Source of the DNA: Arvicola amphibius
Taxonomy: Eukaryota; Chordata; Mammalia; Rodentia; Cricetidae
Length of the DNA: 64,000 nucleotides
Reading direction: 5' to 3'
Assembly: GCF_903992535.2 (NCBI RefSeq)
Contig: NC_052051.1
Span: 42,163,827 to 42,227,826 of the forward strand
Of the stretch, positions 34,895-45,942 are shown piece after piece. The position numbers and the translations under genes were made by a program. Under the pieces are notes generated by a model that made no database searches, had not been told where the DNA came from, and saw nothing but the letters and a program-made list of their open reading frames with translations. Positions within the stretch are counted from its first letter, which is position 1. Every line of letters begins with the position of its first letter.

Positions 34895-37482
34895 TGCTGC
34901 TGATTAATGAGTTATTCTGATTCCCTCTGGGTTGTTCTTTGTTCCCAAAGTTGAGTCACAGAGAAAAATTCCTACAGGTAAGTATGTTGCTAAGTAACAA
35001 TAAATACGTTCTCTTACCACAAGGGTGTTACAGTCGCAATTCCTCAGAGTTGTTCTTGCCAGTGAACACCAGCAATGGCCTCCAAGGTTTATGGAAAACA
35101 ATGTGACAAGCTCAAAAAATATAAAGCATAAACTCATTTGTAATTTTTTTAATCTTCTCACATCGTGTTTTAAGGCAATCTAAGGACCGTGTTGGTCAAT
35201 ATCAAAGTGGCTTTGGAGGCGTTTTATCTTTTGGTTTGCAGAGTTTAGTGACTGGGTTAGGGCAAAACTGAAATACCTTTACCACTCTGGATTATAGTTA
35301 ATTCAGTTTTAGCTGAAGGTGAGACACGACCTCACCCAGGCTTCTTTGGTGCTTCAGACTCCACTATCAAATGGCTCAAATGCACCGGCCATATATAGGT
35401 ACTCGAACAGCGTCAACACAAGGGCAGGGCCACATGAGGAGCAACTGAGGTCCAAAGAGCTGGAAGTGATCGGCAAAGTCATGAGTCACTTCTCCCAACT
35501 TAGAGTTTAAGTCATGCCAGAATTCAGTAAGTATTAAATGGGTGAGGAGTGAATGAGGGGTGGGGACTCACTTTGATCTGCTGGGAATAAATTCTTTTGT
35601 GAAATAATTCTGCTCATTTTTTAAAAACCGAAGCAGACACAGATCTCTTCTGACTGTCAGACTCCCTAAAAGAAGAAAGAGGCAAAAGATGTCTTGTGAT
35701 CAGACCCTGATGAACCGTCTTTAGCAAGGTGGCTGCAGACAGAGTTACCAGCTCCAAAATCTACAGGCTCTTCGTGTTTTGCTTTGTTTATTGCTTCTTT
35801 TGAGTTTTGAGTCAAGGTCTCAGTCCGGGTGGCTGGGGTTGATCTTGTATTCTAGGCCCCCTGACTTAACATGGCGTGTGTAATGACAATACAGGTGCAG
35901 GCCACAATGCCCAGCCACAGGCCAATTTTGAAAAAGGAAACTAATGTTAAAATTCAAGTTTATACTCTTCAAAACCCTCCCTTAAACATGGTGGTTTAGT
36001 ATGGATTGCTCCTGGAGACCCTTTAACTACTTAAATACGGAACTGTGGTGGTGGTGCCTCCCCTGTGAACTTCCCTTCATAACATTTGCAGTATCTTTTC
36101 CCTAATTACAACCCAGAAAATGAAGAGGACCGATGTTGCAGGGTGAGGGTGGGGTGCAGGCGAAGGAAGCTCAGACAACCCACAGAGGATATAGCCCATA
36201 GCCCAAACACGTCGCCCTTCTTTTAAACTGCCCAGGTGAGCAGCAGGCGGCAGATGAACTAAACTAAACTCTGCAGAGACTCCCAGCTTCGCAATTCTTA
36301 GCACACAAAACTGGGCAACCCATCGTTGCCCTGACCACAGTAAATACTTAAGTGCATTAAAGCTCAAGCGGAAAGGAAGGCCGGCTGAAAGGGGTGGTGA
36401 AAACCACCCTCCCAGACATTTCTGTGTACCGCCAAGGAAGCCTTCAGCCGCGTGCTAGAACTTTATAAATTATGTGTAAACGTGACCTCTGAAAAAACGC
36501 CAGGATCCATGCAGCTGAGAGCAGCTTCCCTAGTGAATCACAGCCGGGACAGTCATTTCTGAATTCTGCATGCAATTTTCCACATATTTTCCACAATAAA
36601 CGGCATAGGGAATACACACACGGCCCAGGCCTCCTCCCGCCGGCTTCCCACCCATCTCTGTCACACACGATTTTCCTTGTAATAATCCCGCGCTGCTCAG
36701 GGTGCCCCACCTATGCTTCCCATGGGTTCTTTTTTCCTCTCCAGTCTTCACTACTGTAACTTCCATAAATCTTCTGGGGCACTTTACAGGAAAAGCACAG
36801 ATGGGAAAAGAGGGCAGGACTCTACCAACTGCTTTATGCTAATTTTAATTTCCGCCTCGTTGGGTGTATCAGCTCCCACACACAGAACCAACTGAGACAG
36901 TGTCAGGGAAAGCATCTACCGCTTCCTGATTCAGGCAGTGTCCTAAAAAGACATTCTGAAGGCGTTAAACTTGTGACCCAATTTAGTCAATCTATAACAC
37001 ATTCAAGATCTCCATTCCAATCTTGAGGAAAGTCCTCAAAGTTGGCTCAGAAAGGAGGAGATCGTTCTAGATGTACCCACCCACTTCGCGGTTTAGTAAC
37101 CCAGGTCCCTTTTCGATCAACCTTCAACTATTTAAGACCCAGAATTCTCCGGCACCTCCCACTTCCTTGTCTTGCTTTTCCTCCAAGGTTCTGGGAACTC
37201 TGTACTCCACCGCAATTTTACCACCATCCTTGCTCAGAGTATCTTTGCAGACTCCATAATGAAAGTACTGGCAGTGGGGGAGGCACTATTATTTGAGATT
37301 CTCGATATTATAAACTCACCATAATTCTTTTTTTCCCCCAGGGAACAGAGTATGTGGGGCCAGAGAGAGAAGCATAGACTGACAAAGGTATTCGAATTAT
37401 TATTTATACACATATGTGTTTGGAAGAAAAGAAAATGTAGAATTCTTGAGATTAAGACTAGACTCATATTTGGAATACATTT
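34895..37482. other. Mostly single-copy stretch
   Basis: No gene is supported. A weak CTCF-like word (gcagcaggcggcag, 36240-36253) and a GC-richer block at 36400-36720 are present. Overlapping minus frames at 36444-36766 have no recognisable domain. Confidence 0.45.
35800..35917 (-). repeat. Degenerate B1-like SINE
   Basis: gagtcaaggtctcagtc, ttgatcttgtattctagg and gtgcaggccacaatgccc are a decayed reverse B1. Confidence 0.5.
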
Positions 37483-37492
37483 CTTATTTCTT

Positions 37493-37678
37493 GCCGGGCG
37501 GTGGTGGCGCACGCCTTTAATCCCAGCACTCGGGAGGCAGAGGCAGGCGGATCTCTGTGAGTTCGAGGCCAGCCTGGTCTACAAGAGCTAGTTCCAGGAC
37601 AGGCTCTAAAAAAAAAAAAAAAAGCTGCAGAGAAACCCTGTCTCGAAAAACAAAACAAAAAAAAAAAAAAGAAAGAAA
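37493..37678 (+). repeat. Young B1 SINE with internal A16 expansion
   Basis: Near-consensus gccgggcggtggtggcgcac. The body is split by A16 at 37608-37623, where the consensus has a short ccaaag, and then resumes gctgcagagaaaccctgtct. A perfect 10-bp duplication cttatttctt is at 37483-37492 and 37679-37688. Confidence 0.97.
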
Positions 37679-38016
37679 CTTATTTCTTCTTTCTAAACTA
37701 TTTCTGCCACTCTTTCTTCTTTCTCCTTACAGAAAGAAGATGCTGGAATCCCTAGTCCTGGCACAGCTGGGTGCTCCTTTCTTCCACAACTGTTGCTAGC
37801 TTTCTAGGCACAGACTCTCCTTCCTCTCTCCCACAGTTGCATAAGCTCACTAGCTTAGAGCTTTATACGTTCTAAATCACTGCAAGCGTTTCTCCTTTAT
37901 TGTGTACCATGGGCAATACTAACTAAATAGCTCAAAACATGCGGGCAATAAACTGGGATGCCTATAGCTTCCTATTAACTGACTAACATCTGTCTTTTGA
38001 AAACATAACTAATTTC

Positions 38017-38235
38017 TCTTTTAAAAATTATATATTTTTATGTGTATTGATGTTTTACCTGCCTTTATGACTGTGCACCACATATGTGCAATGCCCACAG
38101 AAGACAGTGTTAGAGCCTCTAGAACTGGAGTTACAGACGGTTGTGAGCCACCATATGGGTGCCGAGAATTGAACCCATGTCCTTTGCAAAAGCAACCAGT
38201 GCTCTTAACTGCTGGACCATCTCTTCAGCCCCTGA
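38017..38235 (-). repeat. B2-type SINE
   Basis: The reverse head ggaccatctcttcagcccc lies at the right, with a body through ctggagttacagacggttgt and an AT-rich tail at the left. A 10-bp duplication aactaatttc is at 38007-38016 and 38236-38245. Confidence 0.92.
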
Positions 38236-38245
38236 AACTAATTTC

Positions 38246-39349
38246 AATTTTTGTATTAAGTTACACCTTCAGCTTTTAGGTAAATACTAGATTTGAATAG
38301 ACATTTTCACAAATCCCATAAGATAAAGAAAGGATCTTAGAGACGTCAGTATTTCACATGGTTTACAGCAACTCCTGAAAATTGCTTTGTCAGAAAACAT
38401 GCTCTACTTTGGTTGAGAAACAAGGATGGATGTAGCAGGGCGTGGCCTAGGGAGGCAAAGTGCTTTACCACACGTTTCCTGGTTTGAAAAATCTCACAAG
38501 TCCTCAGGGAGGCAGGCAAGTCTTCATGGTTTTTCAAGGTCCTTTTTCAGTGCAGCTAGTTTTGTGCTGCGTGTCGACATGGTCAAGTATGAGACCAGGA
38601 GCCAAGCCATCAAGACTTACCTAAGAACTGAAGTTTCACCTGTGGGCTGGAGAAGTCATCCACTCGGGCATCTGGAAGACGAGAGTGACAATGTAGATGC
38701 CATCCTTCCTTAAGTCTCCTGCTCTTCGCTCTCTTTCCTCCTTTTGCAAGGACTCCTTCCTTTAGCTCCTACTGAGGAATAATTTTTGGTCGTGTCCTCA
38801 TGGTTGTGGGTGAAGAGCAGAAATGACATGGGATGGGTAGATGAGTAGAGAGTTGAAGAAAGTCATAACCCAGAAGATTCTCCGGGCACGTGCAATGTGC
38901 CCCAAGATAAGGCTACAGAGAATCCTAAACAAAGGGTTTAGACCAAAATCTAAAGAGAAACATGCTAGCACATGCTAACGGTCCCCACTACAGCCTCGCC
39001 TTAGTTTTAAGCATTGGCAGAAAATAAATAATACTTGAATACATGCCCTATGCCAAGAAAGTGGTTTAAGCTCTGACAAAAAACCTTGTTCTAAAAGAAC
39101 TTGTATTTTCCTTAGTTTTTTCTTTTAACATATTCATAGAGAAATAATGATCAGAGATAGTGTTCTGCTTTGTACACTATTTTCTGAAGTGTGGCAGTAA
39201 GGAAATGTTTGTACCTGCTTTGATCTCATCTAATTATCACCACCAAACTTGGTGGAAATCCACATTTTATCAGAATGAAGCAATACTCCTGAATACTGCT
39301 CAAAGGGTCTAATAATCCATCTAGACCCTTCTAGTAATAAAAAAAAGAG
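38246..39349. other. Single-copy stretch, no gene seen
   Basis: Short frames only. No repeat family is recognised. Confidence 0.5.
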
Positions 39350-39535
39350 TATCATTAGCTGCGAAAGGCCTGCTGTGTACAATATTCTGTCTAACCACCT
39401 AGTCAACCCTGTGATGTTGCAGAGTTATTGCGATGTGTATATTACTGATAAGAAAACCAAGGCACTAGGAAAATGGACTTCCCAAGGTTCCAGAGCAGAA
39501 AACCATTGTTCAGAACTAAAATAACCAGTGTTCCA
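39350..39535 (+). repeat. MIR SINE fragment
   Basis: tattactgataagaaaacca, aggcactagg, gacttcccaaggttccagag and gttcagaactaaaat follow the MIR core order (cagatgaggaaactgagg ... ttgcccaaggtcacac). Confidence 0.6.
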
Positions 39536-39967
39536 AAGATCACAGAATCAATAAATGAAAATTTAAGGTTTTCCAAAAAAACAAGGAAGGAAATAGTGTT
39601 CAATCTCCAATAACATCAGAATCCAGAGCCAATACATGCCAGTGGTATGTTATACATCTTTTGAAATAAAAATTGCCAGAAAGTGTTGCTATAGAACCTG
39701 ACCCTGGTGAAGATTAAGGCCAAAAGTGCTCTTATAGGGTGGTAGAAATGTCTCTTGAGGTAACTGCCTTTAAAAGCCATACAGCAGTATTTATTAAAAT
39801 TCAATAGCATGCATAATCTGCGATCATGAGACACTCCTTCCAGGACTTAATCCTTTGAGTGTAAAAGACCAACAGGAGGATGACAGGTAGTCTGGTCCAC
39901 CAGGGGACATGTTAAACTGTGGCATAATGACAGCATGGAATTCACAAGTCATTAAAAGGAGCAGGGC

Positions 39968-40100
39968 AGTCAAGCATGATGGAATACACACAATATCGGT
40001 TCTCAGGAGGCTGAAACAGGAAAAGCACACATTTGAAGTCTCCTAGACTCTATAATAGGTTCAAGCTCAGCTAGACAATGTAGAAAAACCTTGTATCAAC
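39968..40100 (+). repeat. Degenerate B1-like SINE
   Basis: tctcaggaggctgaaacagg, ggttcaagctcagctagac and aaaaaccttgtatc are an old B1-type body. AT/TG-rich sequence follows to 40170. Confidence 0.5.
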
Positions 40101-40177
40101 ATATATATGCACATGTAAGTTCTATGTATGCATATGTGTATATATAACTCAAACACACACACAATATATACACACAA

Positions 40178-40300
40178 AAGCTTGTGTGTGCATGTCTTTA
40201 ATCTAAACATTTGGGAGACAGAGGCAGGTGGATCTCTGTGAATTTGAGACCACCCTGTTCTACACAGCAAGTTACAGGTCAGTTGGGACTATAAGGTAAG
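40178..40300 (+). repeat. B1 SINE, diverged
   Basis: catgtctttaatctaaacat, gggagacagaggcaggtgga and gaccaccctgttctacacag are recognisable. The 3' end decays into a GT tract and a G11 run at 40321-40331. Confidence 0.75.
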
Positions 40301-40559
40301 AAGTCATATCAAGTGTGTGTGGGGGGGGGGGTCAAGGATAAGGGAGTGATACTATTGAGTTTAGTAATGTAATGGTAGACAGATGGTCTCAATGTTCAGA
40401 GAATATGTTTTACATATAGTGAACCCCAATCTAAATAATAGATTTAGTAAATGGTAATGTATCAACATGACACCTGGATTGTCACAAATGACCACAGCGG
40501 CCAAGAAGCTGAACTGGCGAAATTTGGTTCATTGTTTTCTGCTCTTAAAAAATCTTCTT

Positions 40560-40695
40560 ACTGGACCTTTAATCCCAGCTTTCAGGAGGCAGAGGCAGGT
40601 AGATCTCCGTATGTTCTTGGCCAGTCTGGTCTACAGAGTGAGTTCCAGGAAGGCTAAGGCTACGTAAAGAAACCTGTGTTGAAAAAAACAAAGAA
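40560..40695 (+). repeat. B1 SINE, 5' truncated
   Basis: It starts within the box-A region at ggacctttaatcccagc and continues through gccagtctggtctacagagt to gtgttgaaaaaaac. Confidence 0.85.
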
Positions 40696-40844
40696 TAAGA
40701 CTACTAACTTAAAAACTATAAGGCACCACTGGGCATTTATTTTTGATGTAAATTTTAAATAATTCTAGGAATAGAGAAAACTGGAAGCCAAGCCCAACTG
40801 CAGAGTAAAAGAAGCTAAGGAGAAGCAGGTGGAGTAAAACCAGA

Positions 40845-40888
40845 AATAAATTAATTAATTAATTAATTAATAATAAATAAATAATAAA
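40845..40888. repeat. (TTAA)n / (AATA)n microsatellite
   Basis: Short arrays of ttaa then aata units. Confidence 0.9.
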
Positions 40889-40963
40889 ATATGGGCCTTT
40901 CTTTTCATTTTTAAACTAGAAAGGTGAAAACAATAGGTATGGGCATTCTGAAGTTCATTCATG

Positions 40964-40969
40964 GTGTGT

Positions 40970-41008
<39 letters not shown>

Positions 41009-41010
41009 TG

Positions 41011-41045
<35 letters not shown>

Positions 41046-41047
41046 GT
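40964..41047. repeat. (TG)n microsatellite
   Basis: Long tg array with few interruptions. The minus-strand histidine/threonine frame is an artefact of it. Confidence 0.97.
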
Positions 41048-42580
41048 CTTTTGGAATCCTCCATTCTGTCACTTCACAAACAGTCCAGTGGGTGAGCAGA
41101 TGTTTTGGTGCGCTCCCCAGTAAACCACATCCTAAGACTGATCAGTAAGAGGCTGTCACAGTGTTACAAAGTAAAACTAACAGACTGAGCTTTGACCAAG
41201 CTAAATCCAATGGTCAATGCAAACTTCCTTTCTTCCTCATTCTAAACTAGCAGAGGACTCTGTAACATGGTCTGTGGGCTTTTACTATATTACAAGTTAA
41301 TATAAAATAATGCATGGTAGTTTGTAATGGGTTTCTTTCAAAGGAGATATTTAAAGATCTTTGGCTGTTTCATACACATGCACACCGCCATAACCAATGC
41401 GCCAAAAATAAAGCTACTCCAGGAAAGACACACTTGTAACTGCAGATCTGGGTAAGTGGTTCAAGTTGCATACCCAGGGATTGGAGACTTGGCATGACCT
41501 GCAGGCAGAACCTGTTTGCATATTGACGTGGAACTTCCCTGTCCCTCAAAATTGGATCCTCATGTAGGATTTTTACAACAGTTTTCTCTCAGCACAAGAG
41601 ACAATTTCTAACCGTATCCTAAAGTGTTCTTTCCTCTAATTAAACCTAATCCCTATTATCACCTGGATGCCTCCAAGGGCTCCGTTTTCAAGTTACAGCA
41701 TCATCTGGTTGCCTTCTGAGATCATTGCAAATACCCGGCTCTCACCATGCTCCACTGCTTAGCCCTTGCAAAAAAACACCGGCAGGAAGCAAGCAGGACG
41801 CTTCTGGAGGGTTTGGTGATGAAACACAGCTCACAGTCGGCTGCCCCTGCAATTTTCACACCTGGGGTTCTTGAGCTTTGAGGGTGCAGGTGGCCTAATA
41901 CAGAAATAATTAGTTCCATGTCATTAATTATTTACATGGGGCTTATCACCCTGGGTTGGCAATTTTTTGTTGACTCCAAACTGCAGGTGCACTCAAGAAA
42001 AGCAGTAAGGAAAGCGGGGGCTCCGCAGCTGACTGTCTCGGAGGCAGACCCTGGGAAAGCCGATGGCATCCTCCGCAACCCGGGCAATCTGAGAGGCCAC
42101 AACCCGTTTAGAAGGATGGTTCACCGTGACTACGGTTACGGAGGTGATTCTGTGTCACTTCACGAAGCTCTGCTTTTCATACACGTTTGACCCAAGAAAG
42201 GTCTTCCAGTTTTGCTGATTAACCAAAGCAAGGGTTGAAAAGTCAAGCCCCTGCAGGACAATGAGGTCAAATCAGGAGCTAGGAATCCCCCGAGGCATGC
42301 TGTTCATTGACTCTGCCTTGGCATCCTACTGGTGAAGCCAATGATTTTGTCCTTACCAGCTAAAGCCTCTCACCCAGATGCAGGAATCCTAGCGACAACC
42401 AAACAGCATACTATCTCCGGAATTCTAGGACCCATAGCTGCCCTGTCTGCTCACAGAGTACCAATTCCTCTTCCAGTCTCACTAGTTTCTGAATTTGTAA
42501 GATCAGGAGAAAGGAAGTGTTGCCTTCCTCACCTACTTTATTACTGGTTCAAAAATTTAAAACGCAGAAGGAATTCAGAT
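41048..42580. other. Single-copy stretch, no gene seen
   Basis: Plus frame 41918-42190 (90 codons) has no recognisable domain. A TAAT-rich patch lies at 41905-41935. No gene is supported. Confidence 0.45.
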
Positions 42581-42597
42581 CAATACGTGGCAAATTT

Positions 42598-42745
42598 TTA
42601 TTTTTGTGTGGTTTTTCGAGACGGGGTGTCTCTGTGTAGCCCTGGCTGTCCTGAAACTCTCTCTGTAGACCAGGCTGGCCTCAAACACAGAAATCCACCT
42701 GCCTCTGCCTCCCCAGGGCTGAAATTGAGCCACCACTGCCCAGCT
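42598..42745 (-). repeat. B1 SINE
   Basis: Reverse B1 from ttttcgagacggggtgtctc to ccaccactgcccagct. Flanks caatacgtggcaaattt (42581-42597) and caatttgtggcaaattt (42746-42762) differ at two positions and are the target-site duplication. Confidence 0.95.
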
Positions 42746-42762
42746 CAATTTGTGGCAAATTT

Positions 42763-43270
42763 CAATCTTCCTACTACAGAGCTTTGAAAACAGAGTCTCT
42801 GGGCCTGTCACTTGGTAGGAAAGGAGTTTTATTTAATTAATACTGCGTCTGGGATGCTCCTGCATACCAAAATAACCTTTAAATATTCATCCATTTCACA
42901 GCCCGTTCCTTCCTTCTTCTCTGTGGCAAATTTACCTGGGTCTATGCCGGAGGAAGCGGATGGAACCTGTGTGTCTTTGCTCAGTACTTCAGCAGTCCCC
43001 AGAGGATGCTGTCAAGTTATGCTCACATTTGACATAGCAAAGGTCTCAACTACAAAGGACAAAACAATTTCTCCTTTGTGATTGGGTAGCCACCAGGGTG
43101 GTCCTTAAAGATGGGTACTGTAAGACTAATTTTTTGAAAAATAATCAACATAATCTTTCATCATTCTTACTTTTCTCCTTCTATAATTTCTGTTTCAAAT
43201 TAATATCTATTCCACCTCTTTAAATAGTATTGTGAGAAAATTCTGGTGCATAAGAATTAAGTTGTACAGT
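42763..43270. other. Single-copy stretch, no gene seen
   Basis: Plus frame 42812-43081 has no recognisable domain. Confidence 0.45.
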
Positions 43271-43309
43271 GTCGAAATAGCTCAGTTGGGAGAGGGTCAA
43301 GCTGAAGAA
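43271..43309 (+). pseudogene. tRNA-Phe(GAA) 5'-half pseudogene
   Basis: The word gaaatagctcagttgggaga is identical to the D-arm side of eukaryotic nuclear tRNA-Phe. Two of the first three acceptor bases (gtc for GCC) also match, and the ctgaaga of the anticodon loop is kept with anticodon GAA at 43304-43306. Similarity stops just after the anticodon, and no T-arm or acceptor 3' half follows. It cannot fold as a cloverleaf. The break point fits retrotransposition of a tRNA half cut in the anticodon loop, although later deletion is equally possible. Confidence 0.8.
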
Positions 43310-44085
43310 TTGTATATTGTGACTAAAGAAATCAACATTTAGCTGTGAAATGGATAGCCTCGCATCTCTTCCAACCACTATAGAGCAGACAAGTTAGAAA
43401 AGTTACTTTAACGCTGAACAGGGCATAGTTCTTGAAGAGATAGCCCCTGAGCAGGCACCATTAGCATCCTTTGGAAGACTGTCAGAGTCTTGACTCTTTG
43501 AAATAAGAAGAGCTGAGCACCCAGCAATCTGCTTTAATAAGTGCCCACCCCCCAGGAGAATCTCCTGTGAGATGAAATTTCAGAACTGCTGACACCTCCA
43601 TTTCTGGGTCAAAAATCTAGGGATATAACAGTTATCCATTCCAAATTCAAAATATATTCTTTTTAATTTTTTTGCAAGTATTATGCTGATTCATTCGCCG
43701 GGCAAATGGATCCCACAAGCCTCCAACTATAAGGAACCCAGTGACCAAGAGCCCAACACTCACTGCCACCTGGAAACACATCCCAGTATTTGCACAGAGA
43801 CACAGGCCTAGGCTGCTTCCAGTCAATGCCGAAGAAAAGCAAGACATCAAGACAGACCTGTTGCTGGGGGAATGGGGACTCAAAAACTCCCTGATGGCCT
43901 TGTGAGCCTGTCTTCATCACACAACAGTCTAGGTTGTTTTCACCAACCTTTCATGCCTCTCTCTTCACTTGGGGTCCGACTTGCACTGTGGTATGAGCAG
44001 CTGGTTCTCTTGCCTTCTCTGGACTCCTTATTTTATTTCATGGGTATTTTCCCTAGGTCAGTCCCATGCAGGCCTCCTAATCTTT
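43310..44085. other. Single-copy stretch, no gene seen
   Basis: Short antisense frames at 43647-43920 only. No repeat family is recognised. Confidence 0.45.
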
Positions 44086-44269
44086 TTTAATTTTTATTTG
44101 TTTAATTTTATTTTATGTGCACATTTGTCTATGTGAGGGTATCAGATCCCTCAGAACTGGAGTTATAGACAGTTGTGAGCTGCCAAGTGGGTGCTGGGAA
44201 TTGAACCCTGGTCCTCTGAAAGAGCAGCCAGTACTCTTAACCACCAAGCCATCTCTCCAGCCCCCCCCC
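44086..44269 (-). repeat. B2 SINE
   Basis: The reverse head accaagccatctctccagcc with C9 at the right edge, body cagttgtgagctgccaagtg and ggtgctgggaattgaaccct, and AT-rich tail at the left. Little diverged. Confidence 0.95.
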
Positions 44270-45507
44270 AAATATTATCTATAAGAATTCTGAAAGTTTC
44301 AAGCCTAAATTCATGACTAGGATCTCTTCTAATTACTCTTAATCTAAGGATTATGTGCCTCTCAGTTTTAGCTCTCCTAAGATGTCCTTGGTCCCTTAGC
44401 AGTGTGCTGAAGCTTTAAAATACCAGCACAGGATACAGATGGCCAGAATATTGTTTGAATCTTCCAAAGTTCCAAAGCCCTGGATGCAAACATAACCTCA
44501 CCTCCACAGCTGAAATAACCAACTCACCCCCCTCCACCCCCCGAAGCTTGGGCTTAAGAACACTGCAAATTTGATGAGGACGTTTTGTTGTGGTTCTGTT
44601 TGGTTTGAGTTTTTATTTGTTTGACTGTTAAGTAAACAGAAGTCGCAAGAATCCTGGAAGGTGAAAGTCCTCATCCTACACAAAGGTTTTCAGCCAAGGA
44701 ACGACTCAATGGACTAAACCCCCACCTGCCGACTGAATCCAAAAACTCAATATCGCATGAATATGTGCCTTGAGCACAGAGTAATCAGGGTCACAGAAGT
44801 ATATTTACATAAAAATATCTTTCCTTTCCAAACCGGTGTTGTAGAGAATATGTTATGGTGTTAACAACTCTTCATTTCCACCACAGTATTAAAAAAGATC
44901 TAAAACGTATCATTTTCTGCTTTCTTTGAAGATTAACATCAATATACAAAATTTAAAATATATGGCCTTTCTTCAGGTGAGTCACACATTTCTAAGGCAG
45001 TGTTTTGCTCGTTTCATCTTGCAGGAAGCCTCCCAGAGTGCAATTCAGCTTTCAGAAACGCAACTCCTCTGCATGAACGGAGGGCTAACACTATTGCCAC
45101 AACGGCGCTGGCTGAGCAAGCTGAGCCATTTAAAAAGCACACGAGGTCTTCATCGTGGTGATCAAGAGTGAGCGGACTGCTACTTTTAGGGTTCTTTTTT
45201 AGAAGTTTTATGTATTTTTTGCCATCTAAAATAAGTTTTCCCTAAACAGCTGTTGAAATATAGAAAAGTCTGCGTGTCTGTACAATTGACCATCCACTTG
45301 ACATACTTTTGTAAACTATCTTTAGAAAACCTCACAATATGAAAATAATGTGGTGTTCAAAATTTGTGAAATGATAACAGGAAAGTAAAAGTCAAACACA
45401 GCATGAAATTAGTCACATGACATGTAGACGTACAAATGAGACAGGAAGGGGCCACTAAAATGTTGCTCTTAGTAAGTGACATTTTAGTGATCTCTTCTGA
45501 CTCATAT
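44270..45507. other. Single-copy stretch, no gene seen
   Basis: Plus frame 44926-45171 has no recognisable domain. No repeat family is recognised. Confidence 0.45.
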
Positions 45508-45684
45508 GCCCGAGATGGTGGCGCACACCTTTCATCCCAGAGCGATTAATCGGGAGGCAGAGACAGGTAAAATTCTGAGTTTGAGGCCAGCCTGGTGTAC
45601 AAAGTGAGTTTCAGGATATGGCCAGGGCTACACAGAGAAACCCTGTCTCAAAAAAACCAAAATAAAAAATAATAAAAAAAAATA
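45508..45684 (+). repeat. B1 SINE
   Basis: gcccgagatggtggcgcaca through acagagaaaccctgtctc with an A-rich tail. A small insertion near agagcgattaatcggg disturbs the usual cagcactcggg. Confidence 0.93.
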
Positions 45685-45719
45685 AGCTGATGTTTCTCTT
45701 TTTGAAAATTTCAATTAAT

Positions 45720-45942
45720 AAATCAACTTATTGATTTATTTAATGTGAATATACGGGTGCCTACCTATCTGTGTGTGCATCATCCATGCGTACTTGCCCT
45801 CAGAGGCAAAAGGAGGACGTCAGTTCCTTGAGAACTGGAGCTACAGGGACCTGTGTGTTTCCAGAGACTGGAAACCAGACCTTGGGTCGTCTGCAAGAGC
45901 AGCAAGTGCCCTTGACTACTGAGCCAGTGCTCCAGCCACTTG
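45720..45942 (-). repeat. B2/B3-type SINE
   Basis: The reverse head actgagccagtgctccagcc is at the right, with ggagctacagggacctgtg body. The AT-rich tail is at the left edge, back to back with the B1 tail at 45684. Confidence 0.85.

Noticed and set aside
40867..41064. Threonine/histidine-rich minus-strand frame
   Set aside because: It is a translation of a (TG)n microsatellite.
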